64,000 bases of DNA from Clostridium sp. AF15-31 (GTDB lineage: Bacteria; Bacillota; Clostridia; Lachnospirales; Lachnospiraceae). Each line of letters begins with the position of its first letter. The first letter of the stretch is position 1. Both the position numbers and the translations under genes were made by a program. Below the pieces are notes generated by a model. It worked only from the letters and a program-made list of their open reading frames with translations, had not been told where the DNA came from and ran no database searches. Positions 1 to 7,565 of this stretch are shown piece by piece. The DNA lies in assembly GCF_003461625.1 (NCBI RefSeq), contig NZ_QTXL01000002.1:347992-411991 (forward strand), given 5' to 3'.

Positions 1-193
1 GAACATCTCGCTGGATGAGCTTCCACTAGATGACTACAAGGCAATCTGTCCGGTATTTGAAGACGACATCTATCTGGCGATCAGCATGGAAGAATGTGTC
101 AATAAACGTAATACGATCGGTGCTCCGGGACCGGAAGCTATGAATAAGATCATCGAGATTAACGAAGCTTATCTGAAGGATCTGAATAATTAA
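1..193 (+). CDS. argH: argininosuccinate lyase, C-terminal end (partial)
   Basis: This is the last 63 codons of a gene that begins before the window; the frame starts at base 2 and ends with TAA at 191-193. The tail reads LDELPLDDYK, then CVNKRNTIGAPGPEAM. The NKR-x5-PGPEAM pattern is typical of the C-terminus of argininosuccinate lyase, which splits argininosuccinate into arginine and fumarate in the last step of arginine synthesis. The catalytic core is outside the window, so activity cannot be judged. A small ORF follows 15 bases later and is probably co-transcribed. Confidence 0.85.
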   Translation, partial: NISLDELPLDDYKAICPVFEDDIYLAISMEECVNKRNTIGAPGPEAMNKIIEINEAYLKDLNN

Positions 194-208
194 GGAGATG
201 AATCAGAA

Positions 209-439
209 ATGAATCGAACAACAAAAGCAAAATATGATCTGGCAGAACGAATGTTAAATGTTCACATCGAACCGGCCGAGGTTGCCATAATGAGCGATCT
301 TCCACTCGAGGAAGTAGAAAAGCTGAAAGCAAATCTCATGAAAAACAGCGACACCGGCGGCACAACCGTTCAGGACTATATGGCAGAGCTTGCCACCGAA
401 GCCAAATCACAGCTAGAAGCTCATAACAAGAATAAATAG
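209..439 (+). CDS. small conserved-looking hypothetical protein (76 aa)
   Basis: A 76-residue ORF with a good ribosome binding site (AAGGAG at 192-197) eight bases after the argH stop, so it is probably translated from the argH transcript. It is charged and mostly helical, with no membrane segment or cysteine. The segment LPLEEVEKLKANLMK resembles the short helical motif found at the C-terminus of Rpn/PD-(D/E)XK transposase-family proteins ("LSLEEVKKL"). That resemblance is too short to assign a function. No terminator is evident before the structured element starting at 517. Confidence 0.6.
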   Translation: MNRTTKAKYDLAERMLNVHIEPAEVAIMSDLPLEEVEKLKANLMKNSDTGGTTVQDYMAELATEAKSQLEAHNKNK

Positions 440-516
440 AGCAAAAAAGCACAATAAATGTAAAAACTATAATAAAATATGGGAAATCACAATAACACAG
501 ATTTACCTATAAACAA

Positions 517-712
517 ATAAAGAGGTATCTATATTTTGTTCTACAGACCTTTTTCATGTCGGTTCTTAATGAACCGCGAAGCGGTGAATTTAACACCGCT
601 ACATGATAACTGAGACCTTACCAAGGCCATTAGCCGAGGTTAGTTCAAAGTTATACAGCGTAAAAATAGAATGAAAATGCTCTGTAGAATAAATATATAG
701 ATACCTCTTTAT
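517..712 (-). ncRNA. structured RNA-like element, copy 1
   Basis: A roughly 196-nt branched inverted repeat. The outer stem 517-534/695-712 is 18 bp and perfect. A second stem 539-547/681-689 is 9 bp and perfect. Further in, ATGT 556-559 can pair with ACAT 601-604, enclosing two hairpins (GGTTC/GAACC and AGCGGTG/CACCGCT). A core follows: TAACTGAGACCTTA (607-620), CGAGGTTAGTTC (635-646) and AGTTATACAG (649-658), in which ATAACT pairs with AGTTAT and ACCT with AGGT. The core is shared with 31353-31403 while the outer stems differ. On the minus strand the element begins 10 nt after the sigG stop and ends in a U-rich run, so minus is the preferred strand, though this is not proven. Not recognised as a known family. 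Confidence 0.65.
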
Positions 713-722
713 CATCCATATA

Positions 723-1499
723 TTATCTGAGGTAGCCCTTTAGAGATTTGATCGCACTCTTTTCGATACGGCTGACCTGTGCCTGTGAAATGGCGATTTC
801 CGATGCAACCTCGGTCTGTGTCTTTCCTTCAAAGAAACGAAGCCTTAATATATTATATTCTCTCTCATTTAATTTCTTCATTGCTTCTTTCAATGAAATA
901 TTTTCTACCCAGTTTTCTTCTTTATTCTTCTTATCACTTAACTGGTCTACGATATATAACGTATCTCCACCTTCCTGATAAACAGGCTCATACAACGAAA
1001 CCGGCGTCGATATGGCATCCAGTGCTGTCGTGATATCTTCCGGTGCTACATCGATCTCCTTTGCAATTTCATCCACGGTCGGTTCCCGATCCAACTTCTT
1101 TAACAAAGCATCCTTTGTGTAGATTGCCTTATATGCAATATCTCTTAACGACCTGGATACCCTGATACTGTTATTATCCCGCAGATACCTCCGGCATTCT
1201 CCGAGTATCATCGGAACTGCATACGTCGAAAACTTCACATCCAGACTCCGGTCAAAATTATCAATTGCTTTTATCAATCCTATACATCCAACCTGAAACA
1301 GATCGTCAGGGTTCTCATTTGAATTCGAAAATCTCTGGATCACACTCAGAACCAGTCGCAGATTGCCCTTGATAAAGGTCTCTCTGGCAGCCATATCTCC
1401 CTGCTCGATCCTGTCAAACAATTCATCCTTTTCCTTGTCTGTCAGTAACGGAAGTCTGGCTGTATTCACACCACATATCACTACCCTGTTCAGTGCCAT
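723..1499 (-). CDS. sigG: sporulation sigma factor SigG
   Basis: 258 residues, the usual length for SigG, the late forespore sigma factor. The N-terminal NRVVICGVNTARLPLL is characteristic of SigG. Region 2 (about 35-110) contains GNLRLVLSVIQRF, DDLFQVGCIGLIKAIDNFD and KFSTYAVPMI. Region 3 follows with RVSRSLRDIAYKA. Region 4 (about 205-258) contains LNEREYNILRLRFFEGKTQ and an HTH with SQAQVSRIEK. The start ATG has an AGGAGG site upstream. The gene stands alone rather than in a spoIIG-type operon: prfC lies about 100 nt upstream on the same strand. The structured element at 517-712 starts just after the stop codon and may form the 3' end of the mRNA. It marks the organism as a spore former. 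Confidence 0.95.
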   Translation of the reverse strand: MALNRVVICGVNTARLPLLTDKEKDELFDRIEQGDMAARETFIKGNLRLVLSVIQRFSNSNENPDDLFQVGCIGLIKAIDNFDRSLDVKFSTYAVPMILGECRRYLRDNNSIRVSRSLRDIAYKAIYTKDALLKKLDREPTVDEIAKEIDVAPEDITTALDAISTPVSLYEPVYQEGGDTLYIVDQLSDKKNKEENWVENISLKEAMKKLNEREYNILRLRFFEGKTQTEVASEIAISQAQVSRIEKSAIKSLKGYLR

Positions 1500-1600
1500 A
1501 TCATGTTCCTCCTGCTTATGTCTGCCTGTCTGTCAAACGGATTTTTTCTTAGGCCTCATAAGAAAAGGATTTACATTTTCAGGGTAGATTATTCATTTAT

Positions 1601-3199
1601 TTAATTCTTTCTGAACTCTAACAGTTCCAGCCCTTCATTATGCTCAAGCACCTGATTGATAACCCATTCATTTGCAAATAATAACAATGGATTACCTTTC
1701 ATATCCTTCACCTTCTTAACATCGCTGACACGTTTCAGCTTTGTAAGATCTGTAGATGGATCTTTTACCCAACGGATATAGTTATACGGGATCGGCTCTA
1801 AACGGATCTCACATCCATATTCATTCTCCAGTCTGTATTTTAATACATCAAACTGAAGAACACCTACAACACCTACGATAATCTCAGACAATCCTGCTGT
1901 AAACTCCTGAAAGATCTGAATTGCACCCTCCTGCGCGATCTGAGTAACACCCTGTACAAACTGCTTACGCTTCATCGTATTCATCTGAACAACACGACAG
2001 AAATGCTCCGGCGCAAATGTCGGGATTCCTTCGTACTGAAATTTCTTACCCGGAAATGTAAGAGTATCACCGATTGAAAATAATCCCGGATCAAATACAC
2101 CGATTACATCACCCGCATATGCTTCTTCTACGATCTTACGATCCTGCGCCATAAGCTGCTGCGGCTGGGATAATTTTAATTTACGCTTGCTGGCTGCATG
2201 GTAAACCTCCATACCGGCTTCAAATTTACCTGAACAGATACGCATAAATGCGATTCTGTCACGATGCGCTTTATTCATATTTGCCTGTATCTTAAATACG
2301 AAAGCTGAAAATGGTTCTGTAACCGGATCGATCACACCCTGATCCGACATTCTTCCAAGAGGAGGAGTCGTCATTTTCAGGAAATAATTCAGGAACATAT
2401 CGATACCGAATGTATTCAGTGCAGAACCAAAGAATACGGGTGAAAGCTCTCCTTTCTGAACCTTCTCGAGATCGACTTCATCGGTTGCACCGTCAACCAA
2501 TTCAATTTCTTCCTTAAACTGGTCATACAGGTACGGTCCGATCAGATCCTTAAGCTCCTGATCCTCGATATGATATTGCGTCTCCGCAGCCTTCTTCGCA
2601 CCACCGGTTGAGATTGCTTCAAAGGTATCGACCATCTTGGTCTCTCTGTCATAGACACCCTTAAATTCCTTACCGGAACCGATTGGCCAGTTCATCGGAC
2701 AGGTACGTATTCCAAGGACATTTTCAATCTCATCTAACAATTCAAATGTATCTCTTGCATCACGATCCATCTTATTAATAAATGTAAAAATCGGGATATG
2801 ACGCATTACACAGACCTTAAAAAGCTTGATCGTCTGTGCCTCTACACCCTTTGATGCATCAATAACCATAACAGCAGAATCCGCAGCCATCAGGGTTCGA
2901 TATGTGTCTTCTGAGAAATCCTGGTGTCCCGGTGTATCAAGAATATTGATACAGTAGCCTTCATAATTAAACTGAAGAACGGATGAGGTAACTGATATAC
3001 CTCTCTCCTTCTCAATATCCATCCAATCGGATACCGCATATTTGGAATTTGCTTTTCCTTTTACCGATCCTGCCGTATTGATCGCACCACCAAACAGGAG
3101 AAACTTCTCTGTTAAAGTCGTCTTACCGGCATCCGGGTGGGATATGATCGCAAATGTTCTTCTTTTCTTAATCTCGTTTTCGATATTCTTGTCTGCCAT
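1601..3199 (-). CDS. prfC: peptide chain release factor 3
   Basis: A 532-residue translational GTPase that recycles RF1/RF2 from the ribosome after termination. The P-loop SHPDAGKTTLTEK (near residue 20), the G3 motif DTPGHQDFSEDTYR and the G4 motif NKMDRDARD are all present, and the C-terminal part is typical of RF3 rather than EF-G. The length matches the family (about 525-530). The start lies 2 nt after the stop of the upstream HTH gene, so the two are almost certainly translated from one mRNA. Nothing unusual was seen. Confidence 0.95.
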   Translation of the reverse strand: MADKNIENEIKKRRTFAIISHPDAGKTTLTEKFLLFGGAINTAGSVKGKANSKYAVSDWMDIEKERGISVTSSVLQFNYEGYCINILDTPGHQDFSEDTYRTLMAADSAVMVIDASKGVEAQTIKLFKVCVMRHIPIFTFINKMDRDARDTFELLDEIENVLGIRTCPMNWPIGSGKEFKGVYDRETKMVDTFEAISTGGAKKAAETQYHIEDQELKDLIGPYLYDQFKEEIELVDGATDEVDLEKVQKGELSPVFFGSALNTFGIDMFLNYFLKMTTPPLGRMSDQGVIDPVTEPFSAFVFKIQANMNKAHRDRIAFMRICSGKFEAGMEVYHAASKRKLKLSQPQQLMAQDRKIVEEAYAGDVIGVFDPGLFSIGDTLTFPGKKFQYEGIPTFAPEHFCRVVQMNTMKRKQFVQGVTQIAQEGAIQIFQEFTAGLSEIIVGVVGVLQFDVLKYRLENEYGCEIRLEPIPYNYIRWVKDPSTDLTKLKRVSDVKKVKDMKGNPLLLFANEWVINQVLEHNEGLELLEFRKN

Positions 3200-3201
3200 T
3201 T

Positions 3202-3705
3202 CTAATTTCCTCTTTTACTCATAATTGAATCTTTATTTTTTTTAGCCCACATCATCAACGATTGAATGTTGACCGACATTTTTTCCAATTCAGACAGAAC
3301 CGAATCAAACTGCTCCAGTTCTCCTTCATCTACAATTCCATCGGAAGTGATATTGATCAGTTGCTCCGTAATATTCTCCATCTTCTGAGAAGATCCAAGG
3401 AACTGAAGGATCAGTCGATCCAGGCTATCTGCATTGATCGGTTTCACTGTCTCACGACCGATTGCACACTCCCCTGAGCAATACATATTACAAAGCTCCG
3501 GTATCTCATATACATCCGCCATCGCCAGAACTTCTTCCGGATAAGGAACTGACATGCCAAGCTCGATCCGTGATAACCGCGTCCGGTCAATATTTAAAAT
3601 CTCAGCCGTCTTTTCCCGGCTGGTAAGATTTGGATTATTCTTTGATGCATTATATCTTGCGATATAATACGGATTATTCAGTGCTTTCGTAGCTTTTTTA
3701 CTCAT
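3202..3705 (-). CDS. XRE-type helix-turn-helix protein with Cys cluster
   Basis: 167 residues from the ATG at 3705, chosen because GGAGG lies 8-9 nt upstream; an in-frame TTG 15 nt further up would overlap that site. Residues about 5-60 form a Cro/CI-type HTH (SREKTAEILNIDRTRLSRIE). A short segment with three spaced cysteines follows (C-x3-C-x3-C, ELCNMYCSGECAIG). The C-terminal half is helical and probably a coiled coil, with LEQFDSVLSELEKM. It is a likely transcriptional regulator; the cysteines could bind a metal or sense redox state, which is inference only. It is tightly coupled to prfC downstream. Confidence 0.75.
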   Translation of the reverse strand: MSKKATKALNNPYYIARYNASKNNPNLTSREKTAEILNIDRTRLSRIELGMSVPYPEEVLAMADVYEIPELCNMYCSGECAIGRETVKPINADSLDRLILQFLGSSQKMENITEQLINITSDGIVDEGELEQFDSVLSELEKMSVNIQSLMMWAKKNKDSIMSKRGN

Positions 3706-3756
3706 ATCATGTTCCTCCAAAACTTCACTTATGTATCAGTACATAAATTTTCATCA

Positions 3757-4461
3757 TCATATTACCACACAATCTACATTCTGAGAAGAAAAAAGAACCG
3801 ACTTATCAGAAAATACAGTTTCTTCTAACAAACCTTCCTTATCTGCACAGGCACAGAGATTATATTTCCGACCTGTTTTATCTGTTATTCTGAATTCCCG
3901 GAAATAGATATTTTTCTTTTTCATCTCTGAACGATCCATAATTTTTTTCTGAGTCGGTTCTGAAAAATCAAGTCCTTTTCCTGTCATCTTACCAAATGAT
4001 TCCATCCGGGTCCAGACCCGTGCAAAATATAACGCAGCCGCATCCGGATCCAACTTCTTATATTGTTCTCTGTCCGCTTCTGAAAATAACCGGTTCACGA
4101 TTTTCTCCCGTCCACCCTGTATCAGCTCGATATCAATGCCACAGGACAGATCGTGCTTCGTTTCTTTATGAAAGATCAGAACTGCAACGCATCCGCTGTG
4201 ACTGATATTAAATGCTATCTCAGGATGATCTGCCAGATAAACCTTGCCATGCTCCATGATCTGATAGCGACAGTCTTTCTCAGACAAATGACACTCTTTT
4301 AACGCCCGGTCAAGCAAAATTCCCGCAGCAACCGACAATTTCTTATCCTTCTCATATCGAAGCCTATTCACTTTTTCCAAACGATACTCAGACAGCTCTT
4401 CCAGATACTTTTTCATCTGCTCCTCTGTCATATCCGACACATCCGCATACCAAATCAGCAT
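3757..4461 (-). CDS. 4'-phosphopantetheinyl transferase, Sfp type
   Basis: 234 residues. It transfers the phosphopantetheine arm of CoA to a Ser of acyl- or peptidyl-carrier proteins. Diagnostic motifs are all present: NISHSG at 85-90, the Mg-binding GIDIE at 108-112 and WTRMESFGKMTGKGL at 150-164 (the W-x3-E-x3-K-x3-G-x-GL signature). Length fits the Sfp class (about 220-240) rather than the shorter AcpS class. No polyketide or peptide synthetase is in the window, so its carrier-protein partner is elsewhere. The gene has its own ribosome binding site and no close operon partner. Confidence 0.9.
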   Translation of the reverse strand: MLIWYADVSDMTEEQMKKYLEELSEYRLEKVNRLRYEKDKKLSVAAGILLDRALKECHLSEKDCRYQIMEHGKVYLADHPEIAFNISHSGCVAVLIFHKETKHDLSCGIDIELIQGGREKIVNRLFSEADREQYKKLDPDAAALYFARVWTRMESFGKMTGKGLDFSEPTQKKIMDRSEMKKKNIYFREFRITDKTGRKYNLCACADKEGLLEETVFSDKSVLFSSQNVDCVVI

Positions 4462-4533
4462 GGAAATTTTCCTTTCTATCTATTCATGTAAACCTTTTTC
4501 TAGTATAACCATATTCCGGTAAAAATCAAATTT

Positions 4534-4597
4534 AAAAAAACCCCACATACGAAAGTTTGAAAAACACTAACGGTTTCATACACCTCCACATGTAGGA
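4534..4597 (-). terminator. rho-independent terminator of the tubulin-like gene
   Basis: Read on the minus strand, CCTACAT (4596-4590) pairs with ATGTGGG (4547-4541), a 7-bp stem with one G-U pair and a long loop holding further TATGAAA/TTTC pairing. It is followed by seven U at 4540-4534. It lies just after the stop of the gene at 4615. Confidence 0.7.
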
Positions 4598-4614
4598 TTC
4601 TTTCATACTATTTA

Positions 4615-7188
4615 TTATAACGTGCAAAGATTCGGGAAATCTCTCATATCCCTATTCACTTCGTCAATATGCAGTCCCTTGTAAGAACTATCTACTGCAT
4701 TATAGGCTTTCTGCATCTCTGCTGTACATGCCATCATAGATGCAGGCACGCCGACATACATATCATTGATCGAAATCTCGATCTCACCAGGATTCAATGT
4801 AATGGAATCCTCCTTCTCATTATATGGTTTATCCATCAGGATTCCTTTTACTGCCCTACTGAAATACGGCATTACATTTGGCACTGATATATATTTCTTA
4901 TTCAACAAAAGTTCTTTGTAGCCATCCTTGAGCACACATAACTGCTTTTCTTCCTGAATATCATTTACAAATGCAGCAGCTACCTTCTGCATAACTTCAT
5001 CCCGTCGGTCATTTGTCAATGAACCAAACATAACATTGATATCATTCTCTGCAAGTTTCTTATCAGAAAATGCAACGGATAACATCTTCTCCGGCCCATA
5101 TGCTCCGATACCGCTAAATAAACGACGATAAATCTTCTCCATCGCATCCTTGACAGGAACAACTCTTCCATTATCAATATTCGATTCATTATCTAACATC
5201 AACCGGATCAGTCCATCCTTCACCTCATTGATACGACTGTCATTTACATAATCAGTTGGAAGGAATTCATGTCTGGCTGCATTCTTTAATATATTCTTGG
5301 TTGTTACCTTACCTTCATTCGCAAGATTTTCGATTGAATTCTTCAAATCTTCTCCAAATTGGGAATAAATCTCATCCAAACGCTCTGCTCTCTGCTGCAG
5401 CCAACGAAGTGTATCACCAAACAGATCCTGTGCATCGATCTCATCCATGATCCGGTTTCGTTCTGCTGCAAGTGTCTCTTTGATACAGGCATCATAATAT
5501 CCATTCTCTGTCTCACGCTTTGCTGACGGGAAAGTGAAGAAACGCTTTGCAACAATCTCACAGATAGATTCTATAATTCTGGAGTATTCACCGGATGGTG
5601 TATATTTACTGTGAAGCTCCTGCAGCTTCTTAACCTCTGCCATCATACCTCTGGTAGAATCTGCTACACCGGCTGTTGGTGCTCCGATAATATCAATCGC
5701 TGCATACGGACCGCATACCTTGATATATCTGGCAATTACAGCATCTAAGGAATTCCACAATTTATTCTTAATGGACTTGATCATGACCGGAAGCTCTTTA
5801 TCCATATTATCAAGCTTCTCACCCATATGTTCTCTGAGTCCATCTGTATGCTTCTTGATCATCTTATAGGTTGGCTTCGTAAACTGTCCAAACTGGATTA
5901 ATCCGTTCACACTGAGGTTGATCTCATCTCCCGGTTCTGCATGAAGAAAATCATCCAGCTCTTTTAACGCATCCTTGATATCCACTTCAATCTGCGGATT
6001 GTCAAATGGCGAAACAAACAAACGCTTATATGCTTTGTTAAACAGATCACTCTCACAGATATTCTCAATCTCACGGATCGGTATCTTGTAATCTGCTTCA
6101 CTGACAACCTTATAATAACAATTTGCTGTCGCAATCTCAGAATCCGAATGTTCCATCTTCCAGTTTGTCACAGAATATTTCTCATTGTCAAAGAATACAT
6201 CCCGAAGCAGCTTTCTGTCATCGTTTACATCATTGTTACCGATATATTTGTTACATGCAAGTTTATATAGGAAGCTTGCTGTGTCCATCAGAACTGTACC
6301 CTCCGGCAGGTATCCCTGGCTGTCCTTCTTACCGGATACCAGCATACAGGCATCGAACAGATTCTCCCGGATCACCAGCTTGTGGGTGGTGCTTTCAAAT
6401 ATATATGCATCATCCTTTTCTGAAAGCTTCATATAGTAATCGACTTCTTTTAACGCAGCACAGCCATTTGCCATCATCCGGAACATTAACTCCGGATCTT
6501 CCGTTACGCTCTTGTTGCCAAATATAACATCCGGCATCAACAGGCAGCCTCCGATTCGAAGATTCGCCCACTTCTTTGCTTTTCCATACGCCCGGATATT
6601 ATATGTAAGATCGGATAAGATACCGCTTCCGGTTCCGCCGGAAAGACTGGATACAATGATCACATCCATCCAATTACCATTCGCCTTATCATGAATCTCT
6701 TCCAGTCTGTCAAATAACAGCATACGGATATCTTCATAAGCATTTGAAAACATGAGTCGTCCGATCTGACGATTGCCATGCGCACCGTCTTTTGTCACTG
6801 TAACATCCGGAAAGTCTGCATCCATCCAGTTTGCAAGATTCGGATGTACCGGATTTTTCTTGATTCCCTCTGCAAGTATATTTTCAATATTCGGTCTGTA
6901 GATACTTAATACTTCAAGTGCATTAAAACCAACATGCTCTTTGCTGTCCTCAATTGTCTGTTCCATCTCAGGAATGTCTGAATCAATCATCAGAAAATGA
7001 ATATTATCCTCCGGTATGATATCATCAACCATCATCCCCTTTAAGTTACAAACGGTTCTGCTTCCGACACCGCCAAGACCGATCACCAGCAGATTCCCAT
7101 TAAACCGATCATCGTGACTGATTCTTCCAAATACGCGGATATCCCTCAGCTTGCTAAATTCTTCTTTTTGCGTATCAATAAGTATCAT
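4615..7188 (-). CDS. large tubulin/FtsZ-like GTPase-family protein
   Basis: 857 residues from the ATG at 7188 (AAGGAG 8 nt upstream; the in-frame TTG at 7194 is too close to that site). The N-terminal part has a glycine-rich nucleotide-binding strand, LLVIGLGGVGSRTVCNLKG (about 33-51), and the tubulin/FtsZ signature loop SLSGGTGSG near 185. The remaining 600 or so residues are mostly helical with conserved-looking charged stretches. This matches the 'tubulin-like' (Tubulin_2/FtsZ-like) proteins of bacteria, proposed to act in membrane remodelling and often found near von Willebrand A-domain genes. No such partner is present here. No transmembrane segment was seen, so it is probably cytoplasmic. 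The exact role is unknown. Confidence 0.75.
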   Translation of the reverse strand: MILIDTQKEEFSKLRDIRVFGRISHDDRFNGNLLVIGLGGVGSRTVCNLKGMMVDDIIPEDNIHFLMIDSDIPEMEQTIEDSKEHVGFNALEVLSIYRPNIENILAEGIKKNPVHPNLANWMDADFPDVTVTKDGAHGNRQIGRLMFSNAYEDIRMLLFDRLEEIHDKANGNWMDVIIVSSLSGGTGSGILSDLTYNIRAYGKAKKWANLRIGGCLLMPDVIFGNKSVTEDPELMFRMMANGCAALKEVDYYMKLSEKDDAYIFESTTHKLVIRENLFDACMLVSGKKDSQGYLPEGTVLMDTASFLYKLACNKYIGNNDVNDDRKLLRDVFFDNEKYSVTNWKMEHSDSEIATANCYYKVVSEADYKIPIREIENICESDLFNKAYKRLFVSPFDNPQIEVDIKDALKELDDFLHAEPGDEINLSVNGLIQFGQFTKPTYKMIKKHTDGLREHMGEKLDNMDKELPVMIKSIKNKLWNSLDAVIARYIKVCGPYAAIDIIGAPTAGVADSTRGMMAEVKKLQELHSKYTPSGEYSRIIESICEIVAKRFFTFPSAKRETENGYYDACIKETLAAERNRIMDEIDAQDLFGDTLRWLQQRAERLDEIYSQFGEDLKNSIENLANEGKVTTKNILKNAARHEFLPTDYVNDSRINEVKDGLIRLMLDNESNIDNGRVVPVKDAMEKIYRRLFSGIGAYGPEKMLSVAFSDKKLAENDINVMFGSLTNDRRDEVMQKVAAAFVNDIQEEKQLCVLKDGYKELLLNKKYISVPNVMPYFSRAVKGILMDKPYNEKEDSITLNPGEIEISINDMYVGVPASMMACTAEMQKAYNAVDSSYKGLHIDEVNRDMRDFPNLCTL

Positions 7189-7220
7189 ATACAATCTCCT
7201 TAATTATAACCATTCCCCCG

Positions 7221-7250
7221 GCACAGAAGCGGCTTCCGTCAATTCTGTGC
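7221..7250 (-). promoter_or_regulatory. leader hairpin upstream of the tubulin-like gene
   Basis: A perfect 8-bp stem, GCACAGAA (7221-7228) with TTCTGTGC (7243-7250), lies about 30 nt upstream of the start codon. It has no U-run and so is not a terminator. It could be an operator or a 5' UTR hairpin. The rest of 7251-7412 is A+T-rich and held no clear feature beyond possible minus-strand promoter boxes. Confidence 0.4.
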
Positions 7251-7412
7251 AGTCTCGTTACAAATATACTAACATACATATTTATGCTAACACTATTTTA
7301 TGTGATTTTCAACAAAAAACTACATATTTTTTAGAGGTTTTGCATTCTTTTTTCTATGCAATCTTAATATTCTACGCATAGCTCTTATTCTTTATGCATA
7401 AATTTTTGCGAC

Positions 7413-7464
7413 AAAAAAGTCCATCAGACTTGCTCATTCAAAAAACAAGTCTGATGGACTTTTT
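7413..7464 (-). terminator. strong rho-independent terminator after the GH13 gene
   Basis: A long perfect stem: AAAAAGTCCATCAGACTTG pairs with CAAGTCTGATGGACTTTTT around a loop of about 14 nt. The symmetric A/U runs mean it could also work in the other direction. It lies about 100 nt after the stop codon at 7566. Confidence 0.85.
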
Positions 7465-7565
7465 CTGTCTATAAATTTCTCTAATAAAATATTATACAAA
7501 ATACTTAATACTATCTTCTCATAGTAATTTTCATTACTATAAGTAAAATGTAGGCAAATTATATA

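Noticed and set aside
517..712. Structured element as a MITE or insertion sequence with terminal inverted repeats
   Set aside because: The terminal repeats of the two copies are unrelated in sequence, and no target duplication is visible; a mobile element would keep its ends.
517..712. Structured element as a retron ncRNA or 6S RNA
   Set aside because: No reverse transcriptase is nearby, and the branched core with two or three inner hairpins does not fit the single long bulged rod of 6S RNA.
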